A DNA stretch of 64,000 nucleotides from Calothrix sp. NIES-4101 (lineage in GTDB: Bacteria; Cyanobacteriota; Cyanobacteriia; Cyanobacteriales; Nostocaceae). Under the pieces are notes generated by a model. The model did no database searches and was not told the origin of the DNA. It saw only the letters and a list, made by a program, of their open reading frames with translations. Shown here one piece after another: positions 16,818 to 25,873 of this stretch (the stretch's first letter is position 1; every line of letters starts with the position of its first letter). The translations under genes were made by a program, and so were the position numbers. The stretch lies in assembly GCA_004296455.1 (NCBI GenBank), contig AP018280.1, positions 3,596,001 through 3,660,000 on the forward strand, read 5' to 3'.

Positions 16818-18965
16818 ATGACACCACCGATTGTTAAACGCTATCTCATTGCATTTGAAAAATACAAGTGGATTGGATTGGCTAGCTTCGCGTTAGTTGT
16901 AGCGGGTTCAACGGTGGTGGCTATGCAACCTGATCCACCTGTCAAATATATGGCAGATGCCGCATTGACTTACTCAGGCCCGCCAATTTCGTTCTCAACG
17001 ATTGGTAGTGAAATTCAACAAAAAGGACAAACTCTCACTGCGGAAGATTTACTTTCCGAGCCAATTGTACGGGCAATAATTGAGAAAACTAAACTTAAGC
17101 CCAAGCAACTGTCGGCAATGATTGCCATTGAATTTCCGAAAGCTCCTAAACCTGGTGAAACCGGGTCTAGTATTATTGAACTCAAATATCAAGATACGGA
17201 ACAAAAGCGAGCCGCAGAGGTATTACAAACCTTAATGCAAGCGGCAGTGAAGTTAAGCGCAGAAAGGAACACAGGTCAACTCAAATCTATTATTAGTAAA
17301 ATTGAGGAACGATTACCACAGGCAAAGAAAGAACTGGAAGCCGCAGAGCAAAAGCTGGAAGCATATGATCGAGTCGAACGCCCGGCTATTTTAGCAGCCG
17401 AAAATGGTAGTTTGTTAACTGCTGTAACTACAAGTCAAAGCCAGCAACGTTTATTACAACAAACTTTGATTGGCATTGATGCCCAAATTCGTAGCTTGCA
17501 GAGTAAATTAGGCTTAACTCCCACTGATGCTTATGTTTCTTCAGCATTAAGTGCAGACCTGATTTTAAACAACTTGCGATCGCAAATTTTTCAAATCGAT
17601 TCCCAAATCGAAGTCTTAAAAAAAGATTTGCGTCCCCAACACCCAACAATGGTGCAGTTGATGCGGCAAAAAGAAGCTTCGGAAAAACTATTCCGAGAGC
17701 GTGCCAATGAAGTTGTTAGTGGTGGTGGTAATGCTGCACCTCTACCAGCCAGTGTTTCGGCGTTGCGTGCCCGTAGTAATTTAGACCCGGCACGTCAAGA
17801 ACTCGCAAACCAACTAGTTGCACTCCAAACCCAACGTGATACTCTCATCCAACAACTGAATAATGAAATTCGCCAAGAAGCAAAACTTCGCCAAGAATAT
17901 TCCCTCATCCCCAACAAACAACTAGAAAGAAGTCGTCTCGAACAGCAGATACTCCTCAAAAAAGCTGTTTACGACCAAATGCAGTTAAAAATCACGGATG
18001 CCAAAACTGCTGAAGCAGAAACCGTCAGCAGCTTGAGTATTGCTAGACCTCCTCGCGTGATTGCTGATCTCAAACCCCCGAAAAGTGTCCCTGTGACTTT
18101 AGGCGCAGGAGGATTCTTTGCAATTATTATTGGTGGTGGTGTCATATTTTTATTAGGTTCCCTCGAAGGCACTTTCAAAACCCAAGAAGATATTCGCGAC
18201 AACTTGAAACAAAAAGAAGTTGCCCTGTTGGGAGAGTTACCTTTACTACCAGTAGATGACCTTGAAAAAGGGGAATTACCAGTAATAATTTCTCCAGAAT
18301 CACCATATTTAGAATATTATGAGAAATTTCGCAGTAACTTACGTCGAATTGGCAATAGCAATTTAAAGGTAGTATTAATCACTAGCGTTGGTAGTTCAGA
18401 AGGTAAAACAATTAGTGCCTACAACTTAGGAATAGCATCAGCCCGGGCTGGGAAACGTACTTTAATCATTGAAACGGATTTGCGATCGCCCTCTTACTGC
18501 CAATCGTTAGGTGTGGCAGTAGACCCCAACGCGACAATTGAACCATTACGTTATTATGCCAGCCCCAGCGAATGTGTCCGCCTCGTCCCACAAGTCGAAA
18601 ATTTATACATCGTTCCTAGCCCTGGGCCAGTCCGAAATTCGGCTGCAATCATCGAATCAAGTGAAATTCGCCGACTCATGGAAGACGCAAAACAACGTTT
18701 TGACTTTGTTATTTTGGATACTAGCCCGCTAGGATTATCCAACGACCCATTATTAATTCAACCATACAGTGATGGTATGATTATGGTGGCACGACCCAAT
18801 TACACCCAAGAAAGCGTATTTAGTGAAGCCATCGAGCAATTATCTGAGTCAGACATTGACTTACTGGGTGCAATAGTTAACGGTGCTGATATTATTGTCG
18901 CCCCGCCTCAGCCAGTGGTAGTTGTAGATGAAATGGATAAGGTTGCAGCAAACGGAAGAAAGTAA
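16818..18965 (+). CDS. GumC/Wzc-like polysaccharide copolymerase with CpsD/BY-kinase domain
   Basis: Inner-membrane copolymerase (715 residues) controlling exopolysaccharide chain length and export. Wzz domain with TM1 at about 16-34, a long coiled coil (170-400) and TM2 at about 430-450 after the Pro-rich KPPKSVP. The cytoplasmic ATPase domain has Walker A TSVGSSEGKT (about 522-531), Walker A' LIIETDLRSP and Walker B FDFVILDTSP. The C-terminus (VVVVDEMDKVAANGRK) lacks the tyrosine cluster that BY-kinases autophosphorylate. Together with the SLBB gene it forms the trans-envelope exporter; polymerase and flippase are not nearby. Confidence 0.9.
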   Translation: MTPPIVKRYLIAFEKYKWIGLASFALVVAGSTVVAMQPDPPVKYMADAALTYSGPPISFSTIGSEIQQKGQTLTAEDLLSEPIVRAIIEKTKLKPKQLSAMIAIEFPKAPKPGETGSSIIELKYQDTEQKRAAEVLQTLMQAAVKLSAERNTGQLKSIISKIEERLPQAKKELEAAEQKLEAYDRVERPAILAAENGSLLTAVTTSQSQQRLLQQTLIGIDAQIRSLQSKLGLTPTDAYVSSALSADLILNNLRSQIFQIDSQIEVLKKDLRPQHPTMVQLMRQKEASEKLFRERANEVVSGGGNAAPLPASVSALRARSNLDPARQELANQLVALQTQRDTLIQQLNNEIRQEAKLRQEYSLIPNKQLERSRLEQQILLKKAVYDQMQLKITDAKTAEAETVSSLSIARPPRVIADLKPPKSVPVTLGAGGFFAIIIGGGVIFLLGSLEGTFKTQEDIRDNLKQKEVALLGELPLLPVDDLEKGELPVIISPESPYLEYYEKFRSNLRRIGNSNLKVVLITSVGSSEGKTISAYNLGIASARAGKRTLIIETDLRSPSYCQSLGVAVDPNATIEPLRYYASPSECVRLVPQVENLYIVPSPGPVRNSAAIIESSEIRRLMEDAKQRFDFVILDTSPLGLSNDPLLIQPYSDGMIMVARPNYTQESVFSEAIEQLSESDIDLLGAIVNGADIIVAPPQPVVVVDEMDKVAANGRK

Positions 18966-19227
18966 TTAGGGCTGGCTGAGTAGTATTATGCTCGTTTGAT
19001 ACAGTATTAATACTAGTATTAATGTAAATCCCCACCCAATAAATAATTTTGAGCAGGGTTAGAAGTTGGTTTAACTAAAATTTCTCCGCATCTTTGCGTC
19101 AGTCTTAATAATTAAGTATTCAACCGGAAATGATATGAGTACTTTTACAATAGGGCGATCGCAGATTTTCCGATTACATCAAACGCACTTGCGACAAATT
19201 CATCCCTATTTTGGATGGAATCTCGTT

Positions 19228-20124
19228 TTAGCGACATGCTGTCAACGCAATCGCGGTTAATTGCACAGAGGAGTGAATGAGCTTGAGTTCATCTTCACGT
19301 AAGGCAAAGGGTTGTTTCCACTGAAGTGAAAGCACCGCTAGAGTTTGACTGCGGTAAACAATTGGTATTGCTAAATGTGCTTTAATACCGCTTTCCGAAT
19401 AATGCGGTACCCCAGCCAATTTTTCATCGCTAGGTACATTTGCTACAACCTGTATTTGCTGAGTGGCAATCGCTTGAGTAACTAATGGATCACTAGCCAG
19501 CCAGTTCCCGATTGTACCATTGCTGCTGTAATTCCCTTGGGGTGACGTGAGTGCATTACCATCCACCATCTGGAGAATACAGCCATCCGCAGCAAAGCTG
19601 TTGCCAAAAGCACTAGCAATAGGAACAAGAGTATCCTCAAAACTAGAAGACATTTGTACCACATTGACTAATGATGTCAGTAATGACATTTGAGCATTGG
19701 CACGACGTAGTTCTTCGGTTCGCTGCTTGAGCAAGTCGTAGGTTTCCGCAGCACGTTGCACTACAGCCTTAAGCTCCGTCGGGTCCCAAGGTTTGGTAAT
19801 ATACTTGTAAACCTGTCCAGCATTAATAGCTTCTACTAAATCCTCAATATCGGTAAAACCAGTGAGGATAATACGAACAGTATCAGGAAACTGAGGAACT
19901 GTTTTACTGAGAAACTCAGTTCCCTTCATTTCCGGCATTCTTTGGTCGGATATGATGACTGCAACTTCCCCTTCTTGTGCCAGAACCTGGAGAGCATTGA
20001 CACCACTATCAGCCTTGAGTACATTAAAGTCGCGACGAAACGTACGATAGAGCAAATCGAGATTGTCTGGCTCATCGTCAACTACTAATAGTTTGAGTTT
20101 TTTAGGTTTTTCAGAAGTCATCAT
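19228..20124 (-). CDS. response regulator with receiver and GAF domains
   Basis: A 298-residue signalling protein. The receiver domain (about 8-125) has the acidic pair VVDDEPD, phospho-acceptor Asp in IISDQRMPEMKGTEF, Thr in ILTGFTD and Lys in YITKPWDP. The receiver resembles that of HD-GYP (RpfG-like) regulators, but a GAF domain (about 165-295, AHLAIPIVYRSQTLAVLSLQW) follows instead of an output enzyme. A helical linker with QRTEELRRANAQ joins them. No kinase lies beside it; the partner and ligand are unknown. Confidence 0.88.
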   Translation of the reverse strand: MMTSEKPKKLKLLVVDDEPDNLDLLYRTFRRDFNVLKADSGVNALQVLAQEGEVAVIISDQRMPEMKGTEFLSKTVPQFPDTVRIILTGFTDIEDLVEAINAGQVYKYITKPWDPTELKAVVQRAAETYDLLKQRTEELRRANAQMSLLTSLVNVVQMSSSFEDTLVPIASAFGNSFAADGCILQMVDGNALTSPQGNYSSNGTIGNWLASDPLVTQAIATQQIQVVANVPSDEKLAGVPHYSESGIKAHLAIPIVYRSQTLAVLSLQWKQPFALREDELKLIHSSVQLTAIALTACR

Positions 20125-20500
20125 CTTGTTTGGGAATTTTATCAGTTTTAAGAATCAGATTATCCATAAGATAATTCTTTTAAGTTTCTAATGATAGCGT
20201 TATATTCCATACCTCAGTTTAATGGATAATAGTAAGTATTAAATTGTGGAATATCCTGATTTTCTATATTAATTAATCTCTCTATAAATAATACATATCA
20301 TTTTATACAGAAGATAGAGGTGATTGTCTCCAGTGCATATACTGATGCCAAGCAGGTGATATAGATAGCTATTGAGTTTGAGGTTTAAATTTCACCAGCA
20401 AATCCAGCAAGGCTGAAAAAAACTAAGAAAAATAGTATTGTTTAGAACATAGAATAATACTTGGTGTATTAAAGCCCAGTGATTAAGTGCAATTTCAGTT
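20125..20500. other. divergent intergenic region, response regulator / raf1
   Basis: 376 AT-rich bases without a gene. A spaced inverted repeat ATATTCCA (20202-20209) / TGGAATAT (20247-20254) is the only structure noticed. Promoters for both flanking genes presumably lie here. Confidence 0.4.
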
Positions 20501-21589
20501 ATGAGCGACCAACCACGCGATACTCAAAACCCAGGAAATAGTAATGATAATGCAGCAACGGAGTTGCTGAGGAAACTCAGGCAAAAACAAGGTAATTGGG
20601 TAGAGTGGGGAATTGCGATCGCGCAATTGCAGAAATCGGGTTACAATCCCCAAACCATCTTTGAAGAAACTGGATTTGAACCAGTTCAACAAAATCAGGT
20701 AGTTGTAGCTTCACAGGTTTTTAGCTCCGCCGAGAAAGTGGGAATTTCCGAAGAAGTGCGATCGCATTTTAGCAAACGTGCCAGCGACGTTTTGTATGAG
20801 TTTCGCTTGTTAACTCAAGAAGAACGAGCATCCGCAACAGAACTGGCATTTGCCCAAAAAATAGACTGCGACGAAGCCAAGGAAATTGCCAGAGCAATTA
20901 AAGATTTTTCCCGTTTCCGCAATCCTCCCGAAGGATTTACCAAACATCCAGGTGATGCAGTTGCATATCAAGCGTGGAAATATGCACGTCAATACTCCGA
21001 TTTACAGGAACGTTCCCGTCTCATCGCCAAAGGTTTACGTTTTGTCCATTCTCCCGAAGCCAGAAAGCAAATCGAACAATTACTAACGGATTTTACTGTT
21101 ACGCCCAAAAAACCCGCACCAATACTACCGCTTTACCGACTGGAATCAGCATCCGAGTTAGCGCGTATTTTACCCGTTGTGGGGGAAATGCCTTTAAAAC
21201 CTGAAGATATCAAAGCAGTACCCATAGTAGAAGAGATTGGCGCATTCCGTATGGTGAGAATTGTCGGAGAACAAGCATGGGTTCCTCTTCCTGGCTGGCA
21301 AGTGGTTTTAGCCGCCGAAGACCCTGTGGTAATTTTATGTAATAGCGAACGATTGCCTAATCAAACTGTAAATTCTCCCGTTGAAGATGTTTTGGTGGTG
21401 TGCGATCGCTCTCAACGAGAATGGAATGATAGTAGTTATTTTGTGGTGGACAATAACGGGGAAATCGATTTTCAATGGTTTGACAGTTCTCCCGAACTAA
21501 CTATATTAGGGAAAATTGTGGTAATCGTCCGTCCCAAGAAAGTTTTAGATGAAGACTTTAACAAAGATTCTTGGCAAATTGATGAGTAG
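20501..21589 (+). CDS. raf1: Rubisco accumulation factor 1
   Basis: Raf1 (362 residues) is a dimeric assembly chaperone that stabilises RbcL dimers during Rubisco biogenesis. The N-terminal alpha domain includes RKLRQKQGNWVEWG, NPQTIFEETGFEP and FRNPPEGFTKHPGDAVAY. A linker leads to the beta domain with IVEEIGAFRMVRIVGEQAWVPLPGW and CDRSQREW. Length agrees with cyanobacterial Raf1. The gene is monocistronic here, not linked to rbcL. Confidence 0.93.
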   Translation: MSDQPRDTQNPGNSNDNAATELLRKLRQKQGNWVEWGIAIAQLQKSGYNPQTIFEETGFEPVQQNQVVVASQVFSSAEKVGISEEVRSHFSKRASDVLYEFRLLTQEERASATELAFAQKIDCDEAKEIARAIKDFSRFRNPPEGFTKHPGDAVAYQAWKYARQYSDLQERSRLIAKGLRFVHSPEARKQIEQLLTDFTVTPKKPAPILPLYRLESASELARILPVVGEMPLKPEDIKAVPIVEEIGAFRMVRIVGEQAWVPLPGWQVVLAAEDPVVILCNSERLPNQTVNSPVEDVLVVCDRSQREWNDSSYFVVDNNGEIDFQWFDSSPELTILGKIVVIVRPKKVLDEDFNKDSWQIDE

Positions 21590-21903
21590 CTCCGACTCCT
21601 GACATGAATATGTGTTGGGAACTTGGCAGATATAAATTTAGTCTCTGGCTTAGACTTAAATATATTCCGAGCCAAATTTTCACCGATTGGGTTGATTAAT
21701 ACTCTAATTTGCAACCAGACAAAATCAGCCGAATACTTGCTCATCAAAGCCTCACAACCAGGGTCAGAGTAAAATTGTACGTATTATCGCTGTAATATAC
21801 ATGACGAAATCGGCAAGTTTGTCTAAAATCTACTGAGCAACAGCCCACTGATGTGAAAATGTTGAAACAAACTCTATCTGTAATCAATAACCCTTTTAAG
21901 TAG
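21590..21903. other. intergenic region raf1 - secreted Cys protein
   Basis: 314 bp. No gene, stable hairpin or convincing promoter was seen. Open frames on the minus strand here show no recognisable features. Confidence 0.4.
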
Positions 21904-22260
21904 ATGAATAGAAAATTTGCCCTCACATTGTTTTCTAGCCCTGTATTGTTTGCTTCGATTGTGTCAATGGTAATGTTGACTCAACCAGCACAAGCAAATG
22001 AAGTGATCAAACAAGGCTCTTTGACTTGTATGCGATCGCCCCATTCCGCGCAGCATAAATTTGTTTGCGAACGTCGTCAGAATAATACAAATGTATCGGT
22101 AACCAACCAAGAGACTGTAGAAATAGCTCCTGATAAAGTCAACGAATTAAACTTTACTGAAGAAGAAAGCGATGCTGCGATCGCATTATTCGGTTGTGAC
22201 TGTCCTTCCTGTCTAAATTCACTGCGTCAAATGCGGGGAATGACACAAATGGCTGTTTAA
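21904..22260 (+). CDS. small secreted protein with C-terminal CxCxxC motif
   Basis: A 118-residue protein that I do not recognise as a named family. A Sec-type signal peptide covers about residues 1-31, with probable cleavage after AQA. The mature part has a Cys pair further upstream (LTCMRSPHSAQHKFVCERR) and ends with GCDCPSCLNSLRQMRG. The last motif is shared with the 90-residue secreted protein at 29465-29737 (pattern GCxCxxCxxxxxQMxG). Three clustered cysteines suggest metal binding or disulfides in the periplasm; this is inference. A strong terminator follows. Confidence 0.75.
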   Translation: MNRKFALTLFSSPVLFASIVSMVMLTQPAQANEVIKQGSLTCMRSPHSAQHKFVCERRQNNTNVSVTNQETVEIAPDKVNELNFTEEESDAAIALFGCDCPSCLNSLRQMRGMTQMAV

Positions 22261-22322
22261 TCGATAGTTGAGATTTTAGTTTTGGGATTTTCGATTCTGA
22301 GAATTTAACAGAACACAAAAAG

Positions 22323-22358
22323 TGGAGTTGGAATTAGTCCAACTCCATTATTTTTTTT
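22323..22358 (+). terminator. Rho-independent terminator after the secreted Cys protein gene
   Basis: Perfect 10-bp stem TGGAGTTGGA (22323-22332) / TCCAACTCCA (22338-22347) with a 5-nt loop, followed within 3 bases by eight T residues (22351-22358). It sits between convergent genes; the minus strand lacks an equal U-run, so it mainly serves the plus-strand gene. Confidence 0.9.
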
Positions 22359-22427
22359 ATTTTGTCTCCAACAAGTACTGTCTTCTACCAATCACTTATT
22401 ATTCGCGTAATACTCAGCACTTCAATA

Positions 22428-22694
22428 CTAAATTCTGCCCAAGCTATGTAAACCCAGAATCACGCCCACTCCTAAAATATGACCGAAGCTAGCGCTAGCT
22501 AAAACAGCAGGTAAGCCAAAACCACCAAATAAGTTACCAGATGGCATTGCAGGTCCAGCATTAGGTATTTGAATGGTTCCCTTAGCAAAAGCAACAGCAA
22601 GAATATTGCAAAAAAGCATAATTCCCCCTACTGTTGGACTCCATTCTAGAGGAGTAGCAGCAGCAGTTGTAGCGATTAAAGTCGATGTCAGCAC
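22428..22694 (-). CDS. psaK: photosystem I reaction centre subunit PsaK
   Basis: PsaK (88 residues) is a peripheral PSI subunit with two transmembrane helices joined by a cytoplasmic loop. Helix 1 is in the region VGGIMLFCNILAVAFAKGTI and helix 2 in FGLPAVLASASFGHILGVG, with the glycine-rich NLFGGFG between them, as expected. The N-terminal LTSTLIATTAAATPLEW resembles the processed leader region of cyanobacterial PsaK. Monocistronic on the minus strand. Confidence 0.95.
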   Translation of the reverse strand: MLTSTLIATTAAATPLEWSPTVGGIMLFCNILAVAFAKGTIQIPNAGPAMPSGNLFGGFGLPAVLASASFGHILGVGVILGLHSLGRI

Positions 22695-23042
22695 GCGATT
22701 TTCTCCTTAGCGATGTTTTAATCTTTTAAAAAATATTGCTTGAGAAAGTCTTATCAAAAAACACTAATCAAAATCTCGTTTTTGTATCACTAGTTAATAT
22801 TTTGTCTTAATACTTCATACATATTTCATCATAATTATAACTTTCGCATTATTCCACATGTTTGCATTATGAGTATAAGTATATTTCTATACTTACTATA
22901 GATTGATGCGAATTTTATTTGAAAACTTTTATTTGAAAACTAATCGTAGATAAAACTTTAAAAAAGCTACACGATATCTATAAATTCAATCATCAACAAA
23001 GTGAATATAATAATCATTTGGAACCGTGATATTACTTAGTGT
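22695..23042. other. divergent promoter region psaK / glycosyltransferase
   Basis: 348 very AT-rich bases between divergent genes, without a coding frame. It contains the palindrome at 22876-22895. Presumably holds the psaK promoter, but no clear -35/-10 was identified. Confidence 0.5.
22876..22895. promoter_or_regulatory. palindrome upstream of psaK and the GT2 gene
   Basis: TAAGTATA (22876-22883) and TATACTTA (22888-22895) form a perfect 8-bp inverted repeat around TTTC. Its place about midway in a divergent promoter region makes an operator possible. No protein is known to bind it. Confidence 0.35.
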
Positions 23043-24248
23043 GTGAAGATAATGCAAAGTTTAATCATATTTTTTTTATATAGTCTGTATGTATCATACG
23101 TGATACTACTTTTAATCCCGGTGGTAGTTTTGTTTGTGGAATGTATTACTGCATTATTACCGAATAAATTGAGTCATAATTATGACAAAATTACGTATCC
23201 TTCGGTATGTATTTTAATACCCGCACATAATGAAGCCTCTGGCATTGGCATGACACTCTCAAGTCTGAAAAGTCAGTTAACCACACAGGACAGAGTTATT
23301 GTGATAGCTGATAACTGCACTGATGATACTGCAAAAATAGCCCATGAATATGGTGTCACAGTTATCGAACGAAACGATACATTGCGAAGAGGAAAAGGTT
23401 ATGCATTAGACTTTGGTTTGCAGTACATGAAAGCCAATCCACCCGAAGTCGTAATCTTCATCGATGCTGATTGTATTGTTCATCCAGGAACGATTGAAAA
23501 ATTGGCAAAAACGGCTATTTTCAATAATCAGCCAGTGCAATCAACCAACCTTCTCAAGCCACCACAACCAATTACACCTAGACATGCAGTGTTAACGCTG
23601 GCGTTTTTAGTGAAAAATTTAGTTCGTCAGCGTGGAATGCACCGATTAAAATTATCAGCTTCCCTAACGGGTACGGGAATGGCTATACCTTGGTTTCTGA
23701 TTAATAAAGTTAGTTTTGCCAGCAGTAATATTGTTGAAGATAAACAGTTAGGATTAGATTTTACCTTGGCTGGGTATACGCCAATTTTTTGTGAAGAAGC
23801 ATTAGTAACGGGGTACTTTCCTCAACAAAAGAAAGCAGGAGAAACCCAAAAAACACGATGGGTTCATGGACATTTAGAAACATTGCGATCGCAACTTCCT
23901 CAATTCATGAAAGTAGGAATTTTCCAAAAAAGACTTGATTTAATTGCGATCGCTTTGGATTTAACAGTTTTGCCAATATCATTACTAATGATGTTATGGT
24001 TTGTTAGTGCAGGTTTTTCTTATTTTATTGCAGTGACAATGGGAATTATTTGGTTGCCTGTGATTACTCTCATTCAGGGAGTTTTGATATTGATTGCAAT
24101 TGTTAGTGCCTGGATGAAATTTGGACGTGCAGAACTACCAACAAGGATGTTATTATCAATTCCATTTTACATGTTGTGGAACATGGGAATTTATTGGTCT
24201 TTTCTGATAAAGCCACAAAAGGCTTGGGTTCGTACTGGAAGAGATTAA
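23043..24248 (+). CDS. family 2 glycosyltransferase, membrane-bound
   Basis: A processive-type GT2 (401 residues from GTG 23043; ATG 23052 is an equally good start). One or two N-terminal membrane segments, then the GT-A domain: PAHNEASGIGMTL, ADNCTDDT, FIDADC (the D-x-D metal site), the EDKQLGLDF acid motif and a Q-x-x-R-W-like element in ETQKTRWVHGH. Three to four membrane segments follow. The architecture resembles NodC/hyaluronan/PgaC-type synthases. A NodB-type deacetylase lies 247 bp downstream on the same strand, suggesting a deacetylated amino-sugar polymer. Confidence 0.87.
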   Translation: MKIMQSLIIFFLYSLYVSYVILLLIPVVVLFVECITALLPNKLSHNYDKITYPSVCILIPAHNEASGIGMTLSSLKSQLTTQDRVIVIADNCTDDTAKIAHEYGVTVIERNDTLRRGKGYALDFGLQYMKANPPEVVIFIDADCIVHPGTIEKLAKTAIFNNQPVQSTNLLKPPQPITPRHAVLTLAFLVKNLVRQRGMHRLKLSASLTGTGMAIPWFLINKVSFASSNIVEDKQLGLDFTLAGYTPIFCEEALVTGYFPQQKKAGETQKTRWVHGHLETLRSQLPQFMKVGIFQKRLDLIAIALDLTVLPISLLMMLWFVSAGFSYFIAVTMGIIWLPVITLIQGVLILIAIVSAWMKFGRAELPTRMLLSIPFYMLWNMGIYWSFLIKPQKAWVRTGRD

Positions 24249-24495
24249 TAATTTGCTTGGCAATATTTCATCTGAACTTCCCCAGCTTAAATGTATCAAC
24301 CAGTTCTGACAAAATTGTCAAGTGACACCTCAAATTTGCTCACATTAAGCCATAGAAAATTCAAAATATTCATTTAAATAAGAGCAAAATATAAAATTTG
24401 AAAGTCACTCTGGAAAAATTTAGTTATTTTTGGTTAGGGTAAGTTCAGTTTAATTGATAAATTACAAATCTAAATCATAGACATAATCAATTTAT

Positions 24496-25206
24496 ATGCC
24501 TACCATCATTATTGTATTGATAACAATCACATTATTGACATTTTATGTATTAGATAAACTCGCAAAAACTGCAAAAATTCAATTATTTGGAGAATATTTT
24601 TTAAAAGTAAACACAAAAGAAATGGTGGTGGCTTTAACTTACGATGATGGCCCCCATCCACCTTATACAAATCAGTTAATTAATCTCCTAAATAGATTAG
24701 AAGCCAAGGCAACTTTCTTTACAGTTGGTAAAAATGTTGAAGAGCATCCAGAAACAGTAATGATGTTAGTTGAGAGTGGTCATGAGGTCGGGAATCACTC
24801 CTACTCTCATAAAGAACTAATTTGGAAAAAACCTGCTTTTGTCAGTGCGGAAATAAATAAAACAGATGAGTTACTGCGGAGATTGGGGGTAAGAAACGAA
24901 ATCCTATTTCGTGCGCCATTTGGATTTAAGCGGTTTACATTACCTTACATTCTCAATCGGATGCACAAGAAACATATATTGTGGAATCTAGACCCCAAAG
25001 ATTATCAAGAAAACAATCCAGAGTTAATTGCTAACCGCGTATTCGAGAATGTTACTCCTGGAGCAATTATATTGTTACATGATGGGGGAGGCGATCGCAC
25101 TGCCACAATCGCCGCGACAGAAATCATCATCACCAAATTACAAGCACAAGGCTACAAATTTCTCACCGTCTCGCAAATGCTTGCCCAGAGAAACAACACA
25201 AACTAG
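24496..25206 (+). CDS. polysaccharide deacetylase (NodB homology domain, CE4)
   Basis: A metal-dependent deacetylase acting on N-acetylglucosamine-type polymers (236 residues). An N-terminal membrane anchor (about residues 3-18) leads to the NodB domain: motif 1 TYDDGPH (catalytic base and metal Asp), motif 2 GHEVGNHSYSH (two metal His), motif 3 FRAPFGFKR, and motifs 4-5 WNLDPKDY and ILLHDGGG. All catalytic residues are present. Its neighbour, a GT2 synthase, is the likely source of substrate. Confidence 0.93.
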   Translation: MPTIIIVLITITLLTFYVLDKLAKTAKIQLFGEYFLKVNTKEMVVALTYDDGPHPPYTNQLINLLNRLEAKATFFTVGKNVEEHPETVMMLVESGHEVGNHSYSHKELIWKKPAFVSAEINKTDELLRRLGVRNEILFRAPFGFKRFTLPYILNRMHKKHILWNLDPKDYQENNPELIANRVFENVTPGAIILLHDGGGDRTATIAATEIIITKLQAQGYKFLTVSQMLAQRNNTN

Positions 25207-25268
25207 CAGTAAATAATTTAAACTCAAGGTGATAGTCCTCAATCTAATTACCTGTTAACGCTGCTGTT

Positions 25269-25694
25269 ATGTCGTTTTCGATTGAATCATTGCCACCAAA
25301 CCTGGCGAAAATTGTCCAGCGCTTCCAACGCGCAACAGACCAGAAACGGCGCTATGAACAGCTAATCTGGTATGGTACCAAACTCAAAGAATTTCCCGAA
25401 GCTGACAAAGTACCCGAAAACAAAGTTGCTGGTTGCGTTTCCCAAGTTTATGTTACAGCCACACTTGAAGAGGGCAAAGTAACATATCAAGGAGAATCAG
25501 ACTCACAACTAACCAAAGGACTAGTGGGGTTGTTAATAGAAGGTTTGAATGGGTTAACACCCAAGGAAATAGTCCAACTAGCACCCGATTTTATCCAAGA
25601 AACAGGCTTAAATGTGAGCCTCACACCCTCGCGCGCCAATGGTTTTTACAATATTTTTAAAACAATGCAAAAAAAAGCATTGGAACTAGGATAA
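25269..25694 (+). CDS. sufE: SufE family sulfur transfer protein
   Basis: SufE (141 residues) accepts persulfide sulfur from the cysteine desulfurase SufS for Fe-S cluster assembly. The acceptor cysteine is in KVAGCVSQVYV, and the flanking EQLIWYGTKLKEFP and ESDSQLTKGLVGLL match the family. Length is typical for the short cyanobacterial form, without the BolA domain of plant SufE1. No other suf gene is adjacent. Confidence 0.93.
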   Translation: MSFSIESLPPNLAKIVQRFQRATDQKRRYEQLIWYGTKLKEFPEADKVPENKVAGCVSQVYVTATLEEGKVTYQGESDSQLTKGLVGLLIEGLNGLTPKEIVQLAPDFIQETGLNVSLTPSRANGFYNIFKTMQKKALELG

Positions 25695-25873
25695 GGGGAA
25701 AGAATAGGGTGTTGCAGAATAATTAAGAGGATTGAGGCGGATACGAAGATATGGAGACAGGGAGACGTGGTGATTATTTTAGATGCTTAAATCCCAAAAA
25801 AAACCGGTTTCTTTAGTCTTCAGATTTTAGTTGATTAATAATCTCTAGCCAATAACTAATTAAAAAATACCCA

